A DNA stretch of 64,000 nucleotides from Flavobacterium soli DSM 19725 (GTDB lineage Bacteria > Bacteroidota > Bacteroidia > Flavobacteriales > Flavobacteriaceae), in contig NZ_AUGO01000001.1 in the NCBI RefSeq assembly GCF_000422705.1, positions 186,001 through 250,000 of the forward strand. Reading direction: 5' to 3'. Every line of letters starts with the position of its first letter. The first letter of the stretch is position 1. Of the stretch, positions 31,771-40,214 are shown in pieces. Under the pieces are notes generated by a model. The model did no database searches and had not been told where the DNA came from. It saw nothing but the letters and a program-made list of their open reading frames with translations. The translations under genes were made by a program, and so were the position numbers.

Positions 31771-32523
31771 TTAGATAATTCTATTCACGATTGTGGAGGA
31801 TGCCTGAGCTGTACTCATCACCATCAAATCGGCAATATTCACATGGTAAGGTCTCGTTGTTACAAACACAATAATATCGGCAATATCTTCTGGCTGAAGC
31901 GGTTCGAAACCTTTATAGACATTAGAAGCTCTCTCGGTATCACCTTTGAAACGCACCTCTGAAAATTCCGTTTCTACCATTCCTGGATGAATCGCTCCTA
32001 CCCTAATTCCGTATGGATTCAAGTCCATTCGCATTCCTTGATTCAAGGCATCAACGGCATGCTTCGTGGCACAATATACATTGCCATTCGGATATACTTC
32101 CTTGGCAGCTGTCGAACCAATATTGATGATATGGCCTTTTCGTCTTTCAATCATCTTCGGGATTATAGCTTTTGAAACATACAACAATCCTTTTACATTG
32201 ATGTCGATCATCGCATCCCAATCGTCCAAATCTCCGTTTTGAATGGGGTCTAAACCATGAGCGTTTCCTGCATTATTGATTAGGATATCAATGTTTGCAA
32301 AATCTTCGGGAAGTGAAGTAATACTTTCCTTGACCGCTTTTTTCTGCCGAACATCAAACAGCAAAGTATGTACTTCTGTTCGTTGTGAAAGCTCATCCTG
32401 TAATTCTGCCAGTCGGTCTTCTCGCCTTCCGCAAATGATGATCTTGTAATTATTTTTGGCGAAAGCCCTTGCCGTTGCCCTACCAATTCCGCTAGTAGCT
32501 CCGGTTATTAATACTGTTTTCAT
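31771..32523 (-). CDS. Short-chain dehydrogenase/reductase (classical SDR)
   Basis: A 250-residue NAD(P)-dependent oxidoreductase with a Rossmann fold: cofactor motif TGATSGIGRA near residue 7, an Arg after the second strand (CGRREDR) suggesting NADPH, NNAGN near 86, and the catalytic triad Ser (INIGSTAA) and YxxxK (YCATKHAV near 150). The C-terminal HPGMVETEFSE is typical of YdfG/serine dehydrogenase-like SDRs (allo-threonine or 3-hydroxy acid dehydrogenases). It lies 72 nt downstream of an aldo/keto reductase gene on the same strand; the gap holds a heptamer tract. Substrate uncertain. Confidence 0.9.
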   Translation of the reverse strand: MKTVLITGATSGIGRATARAFAKNNYKIIICGRREDRLAELQDELSQRTEVHTLLFDVRQKKAVKESITSLPEDFANIDILINNAGNAHGLDPIQNGDLDDWDAMIDINVKGLLYVSKAIIPKMIERRKGHIINIGSTAAKEVYPNGNVYCATKHAVDALNQGMRMDLNPYGIRVGAIHPGMVETEFSEVRFKGDTERASNVYKGFEPLQPEDIADIIVFVTTRPYHVNIADLMVMSTAQASSTIVNRII

Positions 32524-32560
32524 TTAAATTGATTAAGTAACATAATTATCTCAAAATGGT

Positions 32561-32588
32561 CACTGAACACTGACCTCTGTTCACTGCC
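32561..32588. repeat. Heptamer-periodic tract (4 units)
   Basis: Units cactgaa, cactgac, ctctgtt, cactgcc in register, between the SDR and aldo/keto reductase genes. The cactgan unit is the same as in the tract at 34693-34731. Confidence 0.55.
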
Positions 32589-32595
32589 AACTAAA

Positions 32596-33465
32596 TTAAG
32601 GAACCGGATTCCCCATGCTTTCTGTCCAAATGGCAAACCAATCTTCCTTGTCCAGCACAAGTTGGGTTGCATTGTTGATGTATTGCAAACGGGCTACATT
32701 CACAGTTCCTGCTACCGGAATAATCTTGGCAGGATGCTGTAAAATCCATGCTAACAAAATCATATCCGAACCTACGTGGTATTTATCGACCAAAGTAGCT
32801 AGGAGTTTTTTGAGTATTCGGGTTTGGATGGTATCTTCACGAAAAACAGTTCCAAGAGGATTCCATGCCATTGGGGTAATGTTATGAAGTTGCATATAAT
32901 CCAGACTGCCATCAATCATCGCTTCGAAATGAGTTGCCGAAAATTGAACCTGATTGTAATTCACTTCTGTCTTGGACCGAATCAAATCAGTTTGTGAAGG
33001 AGTGAAATTTGATAACCCGAAATCAAGAATCTTGCCTTCGGCTTTTAGTTTTTCAACCGCTTCGGCAATTTCATCGGGTTGCATCAAAGGACTCGGACGA
33101 TGCAAAAGAAGAGCATCCAAATAATCGGTTTTTAAATTTTTCAAAGAGTTCTCAACCGACCAAATAATATATTCTTTTGAATAGTCATAATGCTTGACTT
33201 TGTTGTCACGGTTTGGGGTAATGTGTTGGATCCCACATTTAGAAATTAACTGGATTTTCTTTCGGTCAATTTTACTTTCTGCAAAAGCTTTTCCAAAGGC
33301 AGCTTCAGTAGTATAATCGCCATAGATATCGGCATGATCAAAGGTGGTAATTTTGTTTTCTAGACAAACGTGAATGAGATTTGCCATCTCGGATGTGGAG
33401 AGGTTTTTATCCCAAATTCCCCAGTTCATTGTTCCTGCAATTATTTGCGAAAACGCTGTTTTCAT
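32596..33465 (-). CDS. Aldo/keto reductase (YdhF-like)
   Basis: A 289-residue NADPH-dependent oxidoreductase of the AKR superfamily. Catalytic residues appear as Asp and Tyr in FDHADIYGDY near 40-50, Lys in LISKCG near 75 and His in LLLHRPSP near 118. The (beta/alpha)8 barrel continues to FGLSNFTP and LAWILQHPAKIIPVAGT, the cofactor-binding end. The sequence is closest in pattern to the YdhF group of oxidoreductases. Divergent from moxR across 169 nt; possibly transcribed with the SDR downstream. Substrate unknown. Confidence 0.9.
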   Translation of the reverse strand: MKTAFSQIIAGTMNWGIWDKNLSTSEMANLIHVCLENKITTFDHADIYGDYTTEAAFGKAFAESKIDRKKIQLISKCGIQHITPNRDNKVKHYDYSKEYIIWSVENSLKNLKTDYLDALLLHRPSPLMQPDEIAEAVEKLKAEGKILDFGLSNFTPSQTDLIRSKTEVNYNQVQFSATHFEAMIDGSLDYMQLHNITPMAWNPLGTVFREDTIQTRILKKLLATLVDKYHVGSDMILLAWILQHPAKIIPVAGTVNVARLQYINNATQLVLDKEDWFAIWTESMGNPVP

Positions 33466-33634
33466 GATATGTTTTTTTAAGTTCTTAAAAATATAAAAAC
33501 AAAATCACAATTCATCCTTAAAGACAAAGGTTTCACAGAAGTTTTAACCATTTTTTAACATCTTACTTCTAAAAAAAAAGTCAATTTGCACTGTTAAATT
33601 ATTTCAACAAAAATAGTCTACTAAAAAAACAAAG

Positions 33635-34639
33635 ATGGAAGAAAATACAGCTACTTTAGACATAAGGGCAATTAATGAAAAAATTGAAAGAGAAAGTGCT
33701 TTTATTGACCTTCTCAACATGGAAATGAATAAAGTGATCGTAGGCCAAAAGCACATGATCGAAAGATTGTTAATCGGACTATTAGGCCAAGGACACATCC
33801 TTTTGGAAGGTGTTCCGGGTTTGGCAAAAACGTTGGCCATCAACACGCTTTCACAAGCCGTTCAAGGTTCTTTCAGTAGAATCCAGTTTACTCCAGATTT
33901 ATTACCTGCCGATGTTATTGGAACGATGATTTACAACATCAAAGCCAATGAGTTTTCGATTAAAAAAGGACCTATTTTTGCCAACTTCGTTCTGGCTGAT
34001 GAGATCAACCGTGCTCCAGCAAAAGTACAATCGGCTTTGCTTGAAGCGATGCAGGAAAAACAAGTTACCATTGGCGATACAACTTTTAAACTAGACAAGC
34101 CTTTCTTGGTTTTGGCTACTCAAAACCCGGTGGAGCAAGAAGGAACATATCCGTTACCGGAAGCTCAAGTCGATCGTTTTATGTTAAAAACCGTTATCGA
34201 TTATCCAAAAATGGAAGATGAAAGAATGGTGGTTCGTCAAAACCTAAAAGGAGCTTTTGAAAAAGTAAACGCTGTTATTTCTGTCGAACAAATCTTGAGA
34301 GCTCAAGAAGCAGTTCGCGAAGTCTATATGGATGAAAAAATCGAGAAATATATCCTGGATATTATTTTCGCAACGCGTTATCCTGAAAAATATAAATTAG
34401 AAAAATTAAAACCACTAATCAGTTTTGGAGCATCTCCACGTGGAAGCATCAACTTGGCAACCGCTGCCAAATGTTATGCCTTCATCAAACGTCGTGGCTA
34501 TGTGATTCCAGAGGATGTTCGTGCCGTTGTTCATGATGTGTTACGTCACAGGATTGGTATTACGTATGAAGCTGAAGCGGAAAACATCACTTCTGTAGAT
34601 ATCATCAACAAAATCGTAAACGAAATCGAAGTACCTTAA
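33635..34639 (+). CDS. MoxR family AAA ATPase
   Basis: A 334-residue AAA+ ATPase: Walker A GVPGLAKT near 57, Walker B VLADEINRA near 118, sensor 1 in LATQNPVEQEGTYPLPEAQVDRF and sensor 2 in GASPRGSINL. MoxR proteins act as chaperones for assembly of complexes with VWA-domain proteins; here it heads the operon with DUF58 and the Bat proteins, the standard arrangement in Bacteroidota. Cytoplasmic. The start ATG 33635 follows an A-rich stretch. It is divergent from the aldo/keto reductase gene; I found no exact TAnnTTTG box upstream. Confidence 0.95.
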   Translation: MEENTATLDIRAINEKIERESAFIDLLNMEMNKVIVGQKHMIERLLIGLLGQGHILLEGVPGLAKTLAINTLSQAVQGSFSRIQFTPDLLPADVIGTMIYNIKANEFSIKKGPIFANFVLADEINRAPAKVQSALLEAMQEKQVTIGDTTFKLDKPFLVLATQNPVEQEGTYPLPEAQVDRFMLKTVIDYPKMEDERMVVRQNLKGAFEKVNAVISVEQILRAQEAVREVYMDEKIEKYILDIIFATRYPEKYKLEKLKPLISFGASPRGSINLATAAKCYAFIKRRGYVIPEDVRAVVHDVLRHRIGITYEAEAENITSVDIINKIVNEIEVP

Positions 34640-34643
34640 AAAA

Positions 34644-34731
34644 GTATTCAGTTAGCAGTATTCAGTTAGCAGTTATTATAGATAACGCAAAGCACTGACC
34701 ACTGACCACTGATCACTGATCACTGAACACT
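34644..34731. repeat. Heptamer-periodic tract (12.5 units) between moxR and DUF58
   Basis: In one register: gtattca, gttagca, gtattca, gttagca, gttatta, tagataa, cgcaaag, cactgac, cactgac, cactgat, cactgat, cactgaa, cact. Two kinds of unit share the same 7-nt phase across 88 nt. No ORF. Confidence 0.7.
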
Positions 34732-34737
34732 CAAAAA

Positions 34738-35601
34738 ATGGATACAAAGGAGCTACTCAAAAAAGTACGAAAAATAGAAATCAAGACCCGAAGATTGAGC
34801 GATCATATCTTTTCGGGTGAATACCACACGTCATTCAAAGGTCGTGGTATGACTTTTAGCGAAGTTCGTCAATACCAATATGGAGATGATATTCGAGCCA
34901 TCGACTGGAATGTTACAGCTCGATACAATGAAGCTCACGTTAAGGTTTTTGAAGAAGAACGCGAACTGACGATGATGCTCATGGTGGACATCAGTGGTTC
35001 GGCTGGTTTTGGTTCTAAAAATCAATTCAAGGAAGATATTGTTACCGAGATTGCTGCAACTATGGCTTTTTCGGCTACGCAAAATAATGACAAGATTGGA
35101 CTTATTTTGTTTTCCGATCAAATAGAATTGTATATTCCTCCAAAAAAAGGAAAATCGCACGTCTTGAGAATCATCCGTGAGTTGATCGAATTTCAACCAA
35201 AGAGCAAAAAGACTGACATCAACCAAGCTTTAAAATTTCTTTCAGGAACTCAAAAAAAGAAAGCCATTGTTTTCTTGATCTCCGATTTTATTGCAGATGA
35301 TTACGAACATACCTTGAAAATTGCTTCTAAAAAACATGATATTACCGGAATTAGAGTCTATGATATCCGTGAGGAAAAAATACCTAATCTAGGAATGGTT
35401 CCGATGCTGGATGCCGAATCAGGTCAAGTGCAGTTGATCAATACCGGTTCAAAACAGGTGCGATTGGATTATGAAAAATATTATCACGAAAAGGTAAAGT
35501 TTTTCAAAGAAACCTTCAGCAAATGTGGTGCAGGTGCCGTCAACACAAGAGTCGATGAAAGCTATGTGACCAAATTATTGGGCTATTTCAAATCGAGATA
35601 A
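34738..35601 (+). CDS. DUF58 domain-containing protein (VWA-like)
   Basis: A 287-residue cytoplasmic protein. The N-terminal DUF58 region has the family signature SDHIFSGEYHTSFKGRGMTFSEVRQYQYGDD followed by IRAIDWNVTAR. Then comes a VWA-like fold with a MIDAS motif DISGSAGFGS near 83-92 and strands KAIVFLISDFIADDY. It is a conserved partner of MoxR ATPases and Bat proteins and is thought to bind a metal-dependent ligand. It is preceded by an 88-nt heptamer tract after moxR, and followed 37 nt later by the next operon gene. Confidence 0.93.
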   Translation: MDTKELLKKVRKIEIKTRRLSDHIFSGEYHTSFKGRGMTFSEVRQYQYGDDIRAIDWNVTARYNEAHVKVFEEERELTMMLMVDISGSAGFGSKNQFKEDIVTEIAATMAFSATQNNDKIGLILFSDQIELYIPPKKGKSHVLRIIRELIEFQPKSKKTDINQALKFLSGTQKKKAIVFLISDFIADDYEHTLKIASKKHDITGIRVYDIREEKIPNLGMVPMLDAESGQVQLINTGSKQVRLDYEKYYHEKVKFFKETFSKCGAGAVNTRVDESYVTKLLGYFKSR

Positions 35602-35638
35602 TTCCGAAACAAGTTTAAAACCAATCAGGTTTAAATAC

Positions 35639-37270
35639 ATGAGAATGAAAATAAAATTCTACATACTATTACTTTTATTTACAACTACACTTTTTGCCCA
35701 AAAACGGGTTGAAACTTCTATTGATACCACCAAGAATAAAATTGGAGCACAGTTTAATCTGACGTTGAGAACGGTTGTTGATACTACTGAAACTGTTGTT
35801 TTTCCTACAGCAACTACTTTTGGAAGAATGGAAGTCATCCGGAATTATGTGGTGGATACGGTAAAGAAAGACAACCGCTACGAACTCATCAAAAAATACG
35901 GATTGGCTCAATTTGATTCAGGAAAATATACCGTTCCGAGTCTGAAAGTTTTCATTAACCAAAAACCTTATTTTACAGATTCACTTTCGGTAGAAGTAGC
36001 AAATGTTCAGGTGGATACCTTGCAACAAAAAATGTATGAAATCAAACCCATCATTGGAGCCGAATCTGCTTCGAGTGGAATTTGGAAATGGTTATTGATT
36101 ATTTTGGCTTTGGTAGGAATTGGATTCTTGGTTTATTATCTGATAAAAAAATACCAGAAAAAGAAAGTAGAGAAAGAAGTCTATAAAACACCTATAGAAA
36201 AAGCCACAAGCTTGTTGAACACCTTGGAGAAAAAAGAACTTTGGCAAAAAGGTGAAGTGAAAGCCTATTATAGTGAACTGACCGATATCGCTAGAAATTA
36301 TATCGAAGAAGCCATCGAAATTCCAGCAATGGAAAGCACCACTTCGGAGCTGATTGTAGCGTTGAGAAATGCTTCGCAGAAAAAGAAAATGGCCGTTTCG
36401 CAAGAGACGTTAGAAAATTTAGAACGTGTTTTAAAACAAGCCGATTTGGTGAAATTTGCAAAATCTAAACCACTTGATTTCGAAATTGCAGAAGACAAGA
36501 AGAAAATCGAAAAGGCAATCCTTACACTTGACAACGCCATTCCAGAAGAAGTGGTGGAAGAAGATGACATCCTGAACGAAGCACAAAGGCAAAAACTTAT
36601 CAAAGAAAAATTGAGAAAGAAGAGAAATGCCAGAATAGGAATTGCGATTGCTTCGGTAATTGGATTGACGATTGGGGTTTTCACCTTCTTGGTTTTTACC
36701 AAAGGTTTTGATTTTGTAAAAGATAACATAATTGGACATCCAACGAAAGATTTGGTCGAAGGCGAATGGGTGTTGAGCGAATACGGAAATCCATCTGTAA
36801 GAGTTGAGACTCCAAAGGTTTTGAAACGTATGGATGCCAAAAAGACCTTGCCAAAAGAGGCTTTCGCGGTTATAAAGGATATGCAACTGTTTTCGTATGG
36901 AAGCATTCTTGATAATTTTTATATTTCTGTTTCAACATTACAATACAAAGAACAGGTGGAAATTGATTTGGACAAAGGGCTTGAAGGTTCTGTTCAAGTT
37001 TTAGAGGCACAGGGGGCTCAAAATATGATTTTAAAGCAAGAAGATTTTAACACTAAAGAAGGAATTACAGGAAAAAAAGGGTATGGATCATTCTCACTCA
37101 TTAACCCTATCAAAAAGGAAAGTACGAAGTTATATTTTGAAATATTGATTTTTGGTCAAGAAGGCGGGGTACAACAAATTGTAATCCTCCATGAAGAAGG
37201 CGACCAATATGCCAACCAAATTTCCGAAAGAATATTAAATTCTGTTGAACTTAAAAAAGTAGCACAATGA
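35639..37270 (+). CDS. BatD-like membrane protein of the Bat operon, two anchors
   Basis: A 543-residue membrane protein. Signal peptide (MRMKIKFYILLLLFTTTLFAQ), an extracytoplasmic region of about 125 residues that looks like one BatD-type beta domain (VPSLKVFINQKPYFTDSL), a membrane segment near 150-168 (WKWLLIILALVGIGFLVYYLI), a cytoplasmic helical part resembling the BatD C-terminus (SLLNTLEKKELWQKGEVKAYYSELTDIARNYIEEAIE), then a second membrane segment near 333-353 and a further domain of about 170 residues with no recognised motif. It overlaps batA by 4 nt (ATGA). A role in the Bat membrane complex is inferred from position. Confidence 0.75.
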   Translation: MRMKIKFYILLLLFTTTLFAQKRVETSIDTTKNKIGAQFNLTLRTVVDTTETVVFPTATTFGRMEVIRNYVVDTVKKDNRYELIKKYGLAQFDSGKYTVPSLKVFINQKPYFTDSLSVEVANVQVDTLQQKMYEIKPIIGAESASSGIWKWLLIILALVGIGFLVYYLIKKYQKKKVEKEVYKTPIEKATSLLNTLEKKELWQKGEVKAYYSELTDIARNYIEEAIEIPAMESTTSELIVALRNASQKKKMAVSQETLENLERVLKQADLVKFAKSKPLDFEIAEDKKKIEKAILTLDNAIPEEVVEEDDILNEAQRQKLIKEKLRKKRNARIGIAIASVIGLTIGVFTFLVFTKGFDFVKDNIIGHPTKDLVEGEWVLSEYGNPSVRVETPKVLKRMDAKKTLPKEAFAVIKDMQLFSYGSILDNFYISVSTLQYKEQVEIDLDKGLEGSVQVLEAQGAQNMILKQEDFNTKEGITGKKGYGSFSLINPIKKESTKLYFEILIFGQEGGVQQIVILHEEGDQYANQISERILNSVELKKVAQ

Positions 37271-38271
37271 TGACAAACGTAACTTTTTTAAACCCAGGAT
37301 TCTTTTGGCTGTTCCTTTTGCTTCCGCTACTAATCGGCTGGCAAATCTGGAAAAGAAACGAACAATCAGCCACTTTGAAAATGAGTTCGCTGAAAGGGTT
37401 TCAAACTTCGCCTTCGCTTTTGGCAAAACTAAAACCGTTTCTATTTGTATTGAGAATATTGGCTTTGGCTTCGATGATTGTGGCTTTGGCCCGACCAAGA
37501 ACGGTTGACATCAGCAGTAAAACCAAAACCACAAAAGGAATTGATATCGTTTTGGCGATTGACGTTTCGAGTTCAATGTTGGCCCGCGATTTGAAACCAA
37601 ACCGAATGGAAGCATTGAAAAGAGTCGCTTCGGATTTTATTACTTCAAGACCAAATGACCGAATTGGATTAGTCGTTTATGCAGGAGAGAGTTATACAAA
37701 AACACCCGTAACAAGTGATAAAGCTGTTGTTATTGACGCTTTGAGAGGTATCAAATTTGATAACGTTTTGCAAGATGGAACGGCAATTGGAACTGGATTG
37801 GCAACCGCCATCAACCGATTAAAAGACAGCAAGGCAAAAAGCAAGATTATTATTTTGTTGACCGATGGTGTAAATAATTCAGGAACGATTGAACCCGAAA
37901 CGGCTTCGGACATTGCTAAAGAATACGGAATCAAAGTCTATACAATTGGTTTAGGAACCAACGGAATGGCGGAATATCCTTATGCTTTGGCGGCAAATGG
38001 TGATTTTATTTTCAAGATGATGAAAGTAGAAATCGATCAGGAATTAATGAAAAGTATCGCTAAAAACACCGGCGGAAAATATTTCAGAGCAACTTCCAAC
38101 CAAAAACTGGAAACCATTTACAACGAAATCAACAAGCTTGAAACTACCGAAATCGAAGAGCTAAAATTCTATGATTATGATGAAAAATACAGGCCGTTCT
38201 TGATTTTTGCTGGTATTTTATTGTTATTGGAAGTTGGATTACGAAACACCGTTTACAGAAGCTTTATATAA
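37267..38271 (+). CDS. batA: BatA: membrane-anchored VWA protein
   Basis: A 334-residue inner-membrane protein: hydrophobic segments near residues 8-25 and 55-75, then a von Willebrand A domain with a complete MIDAS (AIDVSSSM near 97, with conserved Thr in DGTAIGTG and Asp in LLTDGVNNSG), and a C-terminal anchor near 310-328 (FLIFAGILLLLEVGL). This topology is the hallmark of BatA/BatB. The batA start overlaps the previous gene by 4 nt. Bat proteins are linked to aerotolerance and envelope stress in Bacteroides and Leptospira; the molecular job is unknown. A long inverted repeat follows the stop. Confidence 0.93.
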   Translation: MMTNVTFLNPGFFWLFLLLPLLIGWQIWKRNEQSATLKMSSLKGFQTSPSLLAKLKPFLFVLRILALASMIVALARPRTVDISSKTKTTKGIDIVLAIDVSSSMLARDLKPNRMEALKRVASDFITSRPNDRIGLVVYAGESYTKTPVTSDKAVVIDALRGIKFDNVLQDGTAIGTGLATAINRLKDSKAKSKIIILLTDGVNNSGTIEPETASDIAKEYGIKVYTIGLGTNGMAEYPYALAANGDFIFKMMKVEIDQELMKSIAKNTGGKYFRATSNQKLETIYNEINKLETTEIEELKFYDYDEKYRPFLIFAGILLLLEVGLRNTVYRSFI

Positions 38272-38337
38272 AAAACAATTTTCAAATTTTAAAAAAAAAT
38301 GAATTTGAAACGTATTGTAATTTGGAAATTGTTTTTT
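38270..38337. repeat. Long inverted repeat between batA and batB
   Basis: A 19-bp arm (38270-38288) pairs with 38319-38337 with one mismatch and a 30-nt loop. It starts at the batA stop codon. It may act as an intra-operon RNA processing site or partial terminator, with readthrough into batB. Confidence 0.5.
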
Positions 38338-38352
38338 GTTATTTAAGAAAAT

Positions 38353-39402
38353 ATGGAATTAGACGAAAAAAAATATTTATATCTATTATTAATCATCCCA
38401 ATTTTGGTGGTGCTTTTCCTTTATAATTTATACTGGAAAAGAAAAAAGCAACGCGAATTTGGGGATATCGAAATGGTTAAAAAGTTAAGTCCGGAGAAAT
38501 CTACTTTCAAGTCGATCTTGAAGCTTGTAGTTTTGCTTTTGGCTTTTGCCTGTTTGATAATTGCCTTGGTTAATCCAAAAATAGGAACTAAATCCGAAAC
38601 CGTAAAACGTCAAGGAATCGACATTGTTTTTGCTGTCGATGTTTCAAAAAGTATGCTTTGCGAAGACATTGCACCAAGTCGTCTGGATAAAAGCAAACAG
38701 ATTGTTTCGCAAATTATCAACCAACTAGGAAGCGACCGAATTGGGATTGTAGCCTATGCTGGAAGTGCTTTTCCAGTGTTGCCGATAACTACCGATTATG
38801 GAGTTGCGAAAATGTTTATCCAAAGTATGAATCCTGGAATGGTTTCTTCGCAAGGAACTTCTTTGGACGAAGCCATAAAATTATCTTCTACTTATTTTGA
38901 ACAAGATAGTGAAACAAGCAAATTGCTGATATTAATTTCCGATGGTGAAGACCACTCTGAAGGTGCTTCGAGTGCTGCAGAAGAAGCCAATAAAGCAGGT
39001 TTGAAAATTATTACAATAGGTGTTGGAACTGAAAAAGGTGGTCCAATTCCATTGAAACAAAACGGAGTTGTAGAAAGCTTTCAGCGTGATTTCGACAATC
39101 AAGTCGTGGTTACAAAACTGAATCCACAAAGTTTGGAAGAAATTGCAAAAGCCACAAAAGGTGGTTACATCAACGGAAGTAACACTAAAGAAGTACTTGA
39201 ATACATCAAAAACGCCTTGGATAATATTGAAAAGACTGACTTTGAATCGGAACAATTTACTGATTTCAATTCGCAGTTTCAATGGTTCCTAGGAATCGCC
39301 TTTGCCTTATTGCTTTTGGAGATTTTCCTTTTGGAGAAAAAAACCAAATGGGTGAAGAAAATGAATTTATTTAACGAAGAAAAGTCTGAAAACCCACTAT
39401 AA
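38353..39402 (+). CDS. batB: BatB: membrane-anchored VWA protein
   Basis: A 349-residue paralogue of BatA: hydrophobic segments near 8-25 and 55-75, VWA domain with MIDAS FAVDVSKSM near 95, the QGTSLDEA Thr-containing loop and LISDGEDHSEG, and a C-terminal anchor near 318-335 (FLGIAFALLLLEIFLL). It carries additional polar C-terminal residues (KKTKWVKKMNLFNEEK). It follows batA after the long inverted repeat, and batC starts 4 nt after its stop, indicating tight coupling. Confidence 0.93.
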   Translation: MELDEKKYLYLLLIIPILVVLFLYNLYWKRKKQREFGDIEMVKKLSPEKSTFKSILKLVVLLLAFACLIIALVNPKIGTKSETVKRQGIDIVFAVDVSKSMLCEDIAPSRLDKSKQIVSQIINQLGSDRIGIVAYAGSAFPVLPITTDYGVAKMFIQSMNPGMVSSQGTSLDEAIKLSSTYFEQDSETSKLLILISDGEDHSEGASSAAEEANKAGLKIITIGVGTEKGGPIPLKQNGVVESFQRDFDNQVVVTKLNPQSLEEIAKATKGGYINGSNTKEVLEYIKNALDNIEKTDFESEQFTDFNSQFQWFLGIAFALLLLEIFLLEKKTKWVKKMNLFNEEKSENPL

Positions 39403-39406
39403 GAAA

Positions 39407-40183
39407 ATGAAAATGAAAGACTTGAAGAATATTTTTTTAATCGCAACAATCCTTCTTTCTTTTGCCGCAAAGGCACAAGAAAAAGACAAGTATTTGCCAC
39501 AAGCCAACGAAGAATTTGCAGCTAAAAACTATGTTGAGGCTGAAGCCAATTATAGAATTTCCCAATCAAAATTTCCTAAAAAGGCGAGTGCTTCTTATAA
39601 TTTAGGAAACACGATCTATAGCATCAATCAACCTTCGGAAGCGAAACTTTCGTATATGAAAGCGATTGAAGAATCAAAATCGAGACCCGAAAAACACAAG
39701 GCATTTCATAATCTTGGGAATGTTTTTATGAAGGAAAAAAATTATTCGGCTGCCGTTCAAGCCTATAAAAATGCCTTGATTAACAATCCGGCTGATGAAG
39801 AAACCCGTTACAATTATGCTTTAGCAAAAAAAATGCTGAAAGACAATCCGCCTCCAAAAGACGACAAGAAGAAAGACAAAAAAGACAAGGACAAGGATAA
39901 AGACAAGGACAAGAAAGACGATAAAAAAGATCAAAATCAAGATAAAAAAGACGACCAAGGCGATAAAGACAAGGACAAAAAGGACGACAAGAAAGACGGT
40001 GATGGCAAAGATCCAAAAGACGATAAAAAAGAAGGTCAGCCAAAACCAAAAGAAGGTGGTATTTCTAAACAACGATTAGAGAATCTGCTGGATGCCGTAA
40101 ATAATGAGGAGAAGAAAGTTCAGGATAAGGTAAATGCCAAGAAAGTGAAAGGCAAGCCAGTTCGAACAGAAAAAGATTGGTAA
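39407..40183 (+). CDS. batC: BatC: TPR protein with a Lys/Asp-rich tail
   Basis: A 258-residue protein: signal peptide (MKMKDLKNIFLIATILLSFAAKAQ), then about three TPR motifs at residues 35-145 (AEANYRISQSKFP, ASYNLGNTIYSI, AVQAYKNALINNPADEETRYNYALAK), then a highly charged stretch from about 150 to 220 made of short K/D runs (KKDKKD, KDKDKD), and a short polar end with coiled-coil propensity. It acts as an adaptor in the Bat complex (family knowledge). The K/D tract arises from AAG/GAC-rich DNA and is prone to length change. Confidence 0.9.
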   Translation: MKMKDLKNIFLIATILLSFAAKAQEKDKYLPQANEEFAAKNYVEAEANYRISQSKFPKKASASYNLGNTIYSINQPSEAKLSYMKAIEESKSRPEKHKAFHNLGNVFMKEKNYSAAVQAYKNALINNPADEETRYNYALAKKMLKDNPPPKDDKKKDKKDKDKDKDKDKKDDKKDQNQDKKDDQGDKDKDKKDDKKDGDGKDPKDDKKEGQPKPKEGGISKQRLENLLDAVNNEEKKVQDKVNAKKVKGKPVRTEKDW

Positions 40184-40214
40184 TTTCGATATTCAAAAAA
40201 AGTTTAGACAACAA

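Noticed and set aside
34644..34731. CRISPR or phage attachment site
   Set aside because: Units of 7 nt without spacers, no cas genes and no integrase anywhere in the window.
36298..36906. Minus-strand ORFs of 202 and 151 codons inside the BatD-like gene
   Set aside because: Both are antisense to a well-formed operon gene and lack recognisable motifs.
39780..40072. Minus-strand ORFs opposite the BatC tail
   Set aside because: They simply mirror the AAG/GAC-rich repeat; the Leu/Phe/Val-rich products are artefacts.
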